Assembly (NCBI RefSeq): GCF_900116205.1
Contig: NZ_FOZS01000002.1
Location: 1,138,186 to 1,202,185 of the forward strand
Length of the DNA: 64,000 bases
Direction: 5' to 3'
Source: Halostagnicola kamekurae
GTDB lineage: Archaea > Halobacteriota > Halobacteria > Halobacteriales > Natrialbaceae
The notes under the pieces: model-generated
Databases searched by the model: none
What the model saw: only the letters and a program-made list of their open reading frames with translations
Told to the model about the DNA's origin: nothing
In this document: piece by piece, positions 61,728 to 64,000 of the stretch
Numbering within the stretch: the first letter of the stretch is position 1
Layout: every line of letters begins with the position of its first letter
Position numbers and translations under genes: made by a program

Positions 61728-62930
61728 ATGCCTACTACTGACAACGAAACGCCGGACGTCTCGGAACTGACGCCGCCATCCCGAACGCTAATGGGACCGG
61801 GCCCGAGCAATACTAACCCCCGCGTGCTCCGGGCGATGAGCACACCGCTCGTCGGACACCTCGACCCGTCTTTCGTCGAGATTATGAACGACGTTCAGGA
61901 GTTACTGCGATACACGTTCCGGACGGACAACGAGTGGACGATCCCGGTTTCGGGAACCGGTTCCGCAGCGATGGAAGCCGCGATCGGAAACCTCGTCGAA
62001 CCAGGAGACACGATGCTCGTCCCGACGAACGGTTACTTCGGCGATCGAATGGCGTCGATGGCTCGCCGCGCCGGCGGAACGGTCGTCGAAGTCGATGCAC
62101 CGTGGGGCGAACCGCTCGAGACGCCAACTGTCGAAGACGCACTCGAGACCCACGATCCGGACGTATTCGGATTCGTTCACGCGGAGACGAGCACCGGTGT
62201 TCTCCAGCCGAACGTCCCGGAGTTGACGGCCGTCGCACACGAGCACGACGCACTCGTTATCGCCGATACCGTCACCTCCCTCGGCGGCGTCGAACTCCGC
62301 GTCGACGAGTGGGACATCGACGTCGCCTACGCTGGGCCACAGAAATGTCTCTCCTGTCCGCCCGGGGCAAGTCCACTGACGCTCTCCGACGAGGCGATGG
62401 AGAAAGTTCTCTCGCGCGAGCAAGCGCCCCGATCGTGGTACCTCGACCTCTCCTTGCTCGAGGGATACTGGGGCGACGAACGTGCCTATCACCACACCGC
62501 ACCGATCACTAACGTCTACGCGCTCAGAGAGGCGCTTCGGCTCGTCGCGGAGGAAGGCATCGAAAGCCGCTGGGATCGCCACGAACGGATCGCCGGCGCG
62601 CTAAAAGCCGGCGTCGAAGGGATGGGCCTCGAGATGAACGCGCCCGAAGAATACTGGCTTCCGAGTCTGAACGCGGTTCAGGTCCCAGACGGAATCGACG
62701 ACAGTGAAGTTTGTGAGACGCTGCTCGAGCGCTACGACCTGGAAATCGCCGGTGGACTCGGTGACCTCTCGGGAGAGATTTTCCGCATCGGCTGTATGGG
62801 GCACTCCGCGCGCGCCGAAAACGTCATTTTCGTCGTCACCGCACTCGACGACGTGCTCGAGTCACTGGGGGCCGACGTCGACCCCGGAAAGGGCGTCACC
62901 GCGACACGACGATCCCTCGCTACCGAATAG
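61728..62930 (+). CDS. Alanine-glyoxylate / serine-pyruvate type aminotransferase
   Basis: Class V PLP aminotransferase of 400 residues. MGPGPSNTNPRVLRAMSTP and GHLDPSFVEIMNDV are typical of the AGT family, VSGTGSAAMEAAIGNLV follows, and the PLP lysine lies in YAGPQKCLSCPPGASP. Transamination of alanine or serine with glyoxylate or pyruvate is expected. The C-terminal domain is complete (FRIGCMGHSARAENVIFVV). Confidence 0.92.
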   Translation: MPTTDNETPDVSELTPPSRTLMGPGPSNTNPRVLRAMSTPLVGHLDPSFVEIMNDVQELLRYTFRTDNEWTIPVSGTGSAAMEAAIGNLVEPGDTMLVPTNGYFGDRMASMARRAGGTVVEVDAPWGEPLETPTVEDALETHDPDVFGFVHAETSTGVLQPNVPELTAVAHEHDALVIADTVTSLGGVELRVDEWDIDVAYAGPQKCLSCPPGASPLTLSDEAMEKVLSREQAPRSWYLDLSLLEGYWGDERAYHHTAPITNVYALREALRLVAEEGIESRWDRHERIAGALKAGVEGMGLEMNAPEEYWLPSLNAVQVPDGIDDSEVCETLLERYDLEIAGGLGDLSGEIFRIGCMGHSARAENVIFVVTALDDVLESLGADVDPGKGVTATRRSLATE

Positions 62931-62939
62931 ATTCGAGAC

Positions 62940-63245
62940 CTAGGCCGCTGCACGCGGACCTGGCGGTGCTCGTTCGACCTGATACTCGTCTCCGTCGACT
63001 ACGATGATCGCCCACTCGTAGTCCGGATTCGTTCGTTTGAGCTTGTTCTCGAGTTCGTCGACATCGTCCGGTTGTGCGACGAAACAGTGGAATTTGCCGG
63101 ACTCCGTCGGGAGTGTCCCTGCCTCGAGAACTGTACTAACGTGGACGACTTTCCACTTTCGTTGGGCTCGAAATTCTGGGCCGTCGCCTTCGACGGTGTA
63201 TCCGAGCTCTGCAAAGATCGACCTGGCCTGTTCGACGAGTTGCAT
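62940..63245 (-). CDS. Small haloarchaeal protein of unknown function (DUF7116-like)
   Basis: Protein of 101 residues (MQLVEQARSIFAELGYTVEG start, then FHCFVAQPDDVDELENKLK and YEWAIIVVDGDEYQVERAPP). It looks like a small mixed alpha/beta domain found widely in haloarchaea; the family name is from memory. The ATG at 63245 was chosen over one five codons upstream. Convergent with the aminotransferase gene. Confidence 0.7.
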   Translation of the reverse strand: MQLVEQARSIFAELGYTVEGDGPEFRAQRKWKVVHVSTVLEAGTLPTESGKFHCFVAQPDDVDELENKLKRTNPDYEWAIIVVDGDEYQVERAPPGPRAAA

Positions 63246-63515
63246 GTTAACAGGTCCCATTCAATTAACGGATACGATGGCATGCGTGATAAAAGTTGGT
63301 CCGGTCGACAAACGTAGCGGTACTCGTATACATTCGGGTTCCACCACTCTTTAAAACGAAATAGATAGCACCCCAAGTGCTGACTCGGGAGATCAATGTC
63401 CGAATGAAGGGCTTAGGAAAGCCCTTTCTGAATCCTGGACGGCCGTTGTACCGTTATCGTGATACGGTGGATAGAATGAAATTCGCTGAGTGTACGCTAT
63501 AGGTCGAAAATGACG

Positions 63516-63536
63516 GAGTCATCCTAGAGATGACTC
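63516..63536. terminator. Perfect hairpin downstream of 5S rRNA, in a 318-base gene-free stretch
   Basis: GAGTCATC (63516-63523) and GATGACTC (63529-63536) form an 8-bp stem with loop CTAGA, beginning about 28 bases beyond the 5S 3' end on the minus strand. A second inverted repeat, AGGGCTT/AAGCCCT, lies near 63410-63425. They may end or process the rRNA transcript. The rest of 63246-63563 holds no gene; no tRNA-Cys, which often follows 5S in haloarchaea, was found. Confidence 0.45.
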
Positions 63537-63563
63537 TCTGTGGTATGATATGTAGTATGAAAA

Positions 63564-63684
63564 GGGGCGGCGAATCAGATTTCCCAGAGGGTCTCCCACT
63601 CCAGTACTGACCGAAACGCAGGCGGGCTTATCTTCCGTGTTCGGGATGGGTACGGGAGGAACCCCGCCGCTATGGCCGCCTTAA
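63564..63684 (-). rRNA. rrf: 5S ribosomal RNA
   Basis: The minus strand reads TTAAGGCGGCCATAGCGG from 63684 and continues through the conserved CCCATCCCGAACACGGAAG and GGTCAGTACTGGAGTG segments to the closing CCGCC near 63566. This is the standard haloarchaeal 5S sequence, about 121 nt. It is downstream of the 23S gene in a minus-strand rRNA operon. The ends are placed by the terminal helix and may be off by one or two bases. Confidence 0.95.
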
Positions 63685-63819
63685 CGCCAACCAACGGAAT
63701 CGAACCGCTGCACCAACTATGGTGACACCAGTCTCGGTGGTCTCCGTGTCTACGTGTAGTCCAGTTCACGCCTGGACCCGTCTCCGGGTCCGTACATGAT
63801 CCAAATGCGTATGAATGGT

Positions 63820-64000
63820 GGCTCGATCGATTAGTGCTCGCGGGCTCAACACCTCGTTGCCTTGGTGCGTACACCCCGAGTCTATCGAACTCGTCTTCTA
63901 CGAGTGATCTCGGATGGTATCTCTTTTTCAAGTGGGTTTCGAGCTTAGATGCGTTCAGCTCTTACCCCGTGGCGCGTGGCTGCCCAGCACGTGCTCTCTC
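63820..64000 (-). rRNA. rrl: 23S ribosomal RNA, 3' end (partial)
   Basis: The minus strand from the right edge carries the conserved end of haloarchaeal 23S rRNA: the CCACGGGGTAAGAGCTG region, then CTAAGCTCGAAACCCACTTG, and GCACCAAGGCAACGAGGTG before GAGCCCGCGAGCACTAATC. The 3' end is placed at about 63820 by the last helix. The 5' part of the gene and the 16S gene lie beyond the window. The spacer to 5S is about 135 bases. Confidence 0.93.

Noticed and set aside
63246..63563. tRNA-Cys downstream of 5S rRNA
   Set aside because: No T-arm GTTC sequence with flanking stem or anticodon arm was found on either strand.
1..64000. Insertion sequences, integrases or CRISPR arrays
   Set aside because: No transposase, integrase or Cas motif and no regularly spaced repeats were seen in any part of the window.

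Overview
This window is chromosomal DNA of an extremely halophilic archaeon (class Halobacteria). The evidence is the high GC content, very acidic predicted proteins, Tat signal peptides with lipoboxes, archaeal TATA promoters with short or absent leaders, and archaeal marker genes: S17e, aMBF1, KorAB, ATP-dependent DNA ligase, CofD, Bat-type HTH regulators, HalOD1 and dodecin. The abundance of CTCGAG (Leu-Glu) suggests the Natrialbaceae (Natrinema/Haloterrigena relatives), but that is only an impression.

Layout. 1-2.9 kb: end of a peptide ABC transporter operon (apparently fused ATPases plus a Tat lipoprotein). 3-8.2 kb: minus-strand enzymes, namely a quinone oxidoreductase, a creatininase-family amidohydrolase, a secreted GH3 glycosidase with a dockerin-like tail, and a nitroreductase. 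8.3-8.7 kb: a decayed vapBC toxin-antitoxin pair. 8.8-10.9 kb: tandem MetE-type methionine synthase genes. 11-15.7 kb: a CTAG-type DNA methylase, a 1043-residue PAS/GAF Bat regulator and a HalOD1 protein. 16-25 kb: F420-type oxidoreductase, a FAD-oxidase remnant, a UbiA prenyltransferase, YchF GTPase and small regulators. 25-36.9 kb: halocyanin, methylmalonyl-CoA epimerase, KorAB, an aminotransferase, DJ-1, Hsp20, a DHH phosphoesterase and an ornithine cyclodeaminase family protein. 38-45 kb: TpiA, aMBF1, the overlapping hisC / Fap7-like kinase / CDP-alcohol transferase operon, an SDR and DNA ligase. 45-52 kb: a GCS-like protein, the cofD / Dus-like / CitG-like / DUF447 cluster, S17e and Asd. 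52-55 kb: PRC-barrel, D-2-hydroxyacid dehydrogenase and geranylgeranyl-reductase family genes. 55.2-55.45 kb: a strongly structured candidate RNA gene. 55.6-58.6 kb: a slightly AT-richer accessory segment with an HTTM membrane pair and a wHTH/membrane pair. 59-63 kb: hisD, IscA, dodecin and a PLP aminotransferase. 63.56-64 kb: 5S rRNA and the 3' end of 23S rRNA on the minus strand.

How genes work together. hisC and hisD serve histidine synthesis. MetE paralogues and Asd serve the aspartate/methionine family. KorAB and the epimerase feed central carbon metabolism. CofD makes coenzyme F420, which the luciferase-like oxidoreductase may use. UbiA, the geranylgeranyl-reductase homologue and the CDP-alcohol transferase suggest isoprenoid and ether-lipid work. 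The most interesting item is the candidate ncRNA at 55,220-55,446: a TATA box at the right distance, 5' and 3' ends that can pair, several consecutive hairpins and a terminal T-run, with none of the SRP, RNase P or tRNA signatures I know. No CRISPR array, insertion sequence, integrase or tRNA gene was recognised.
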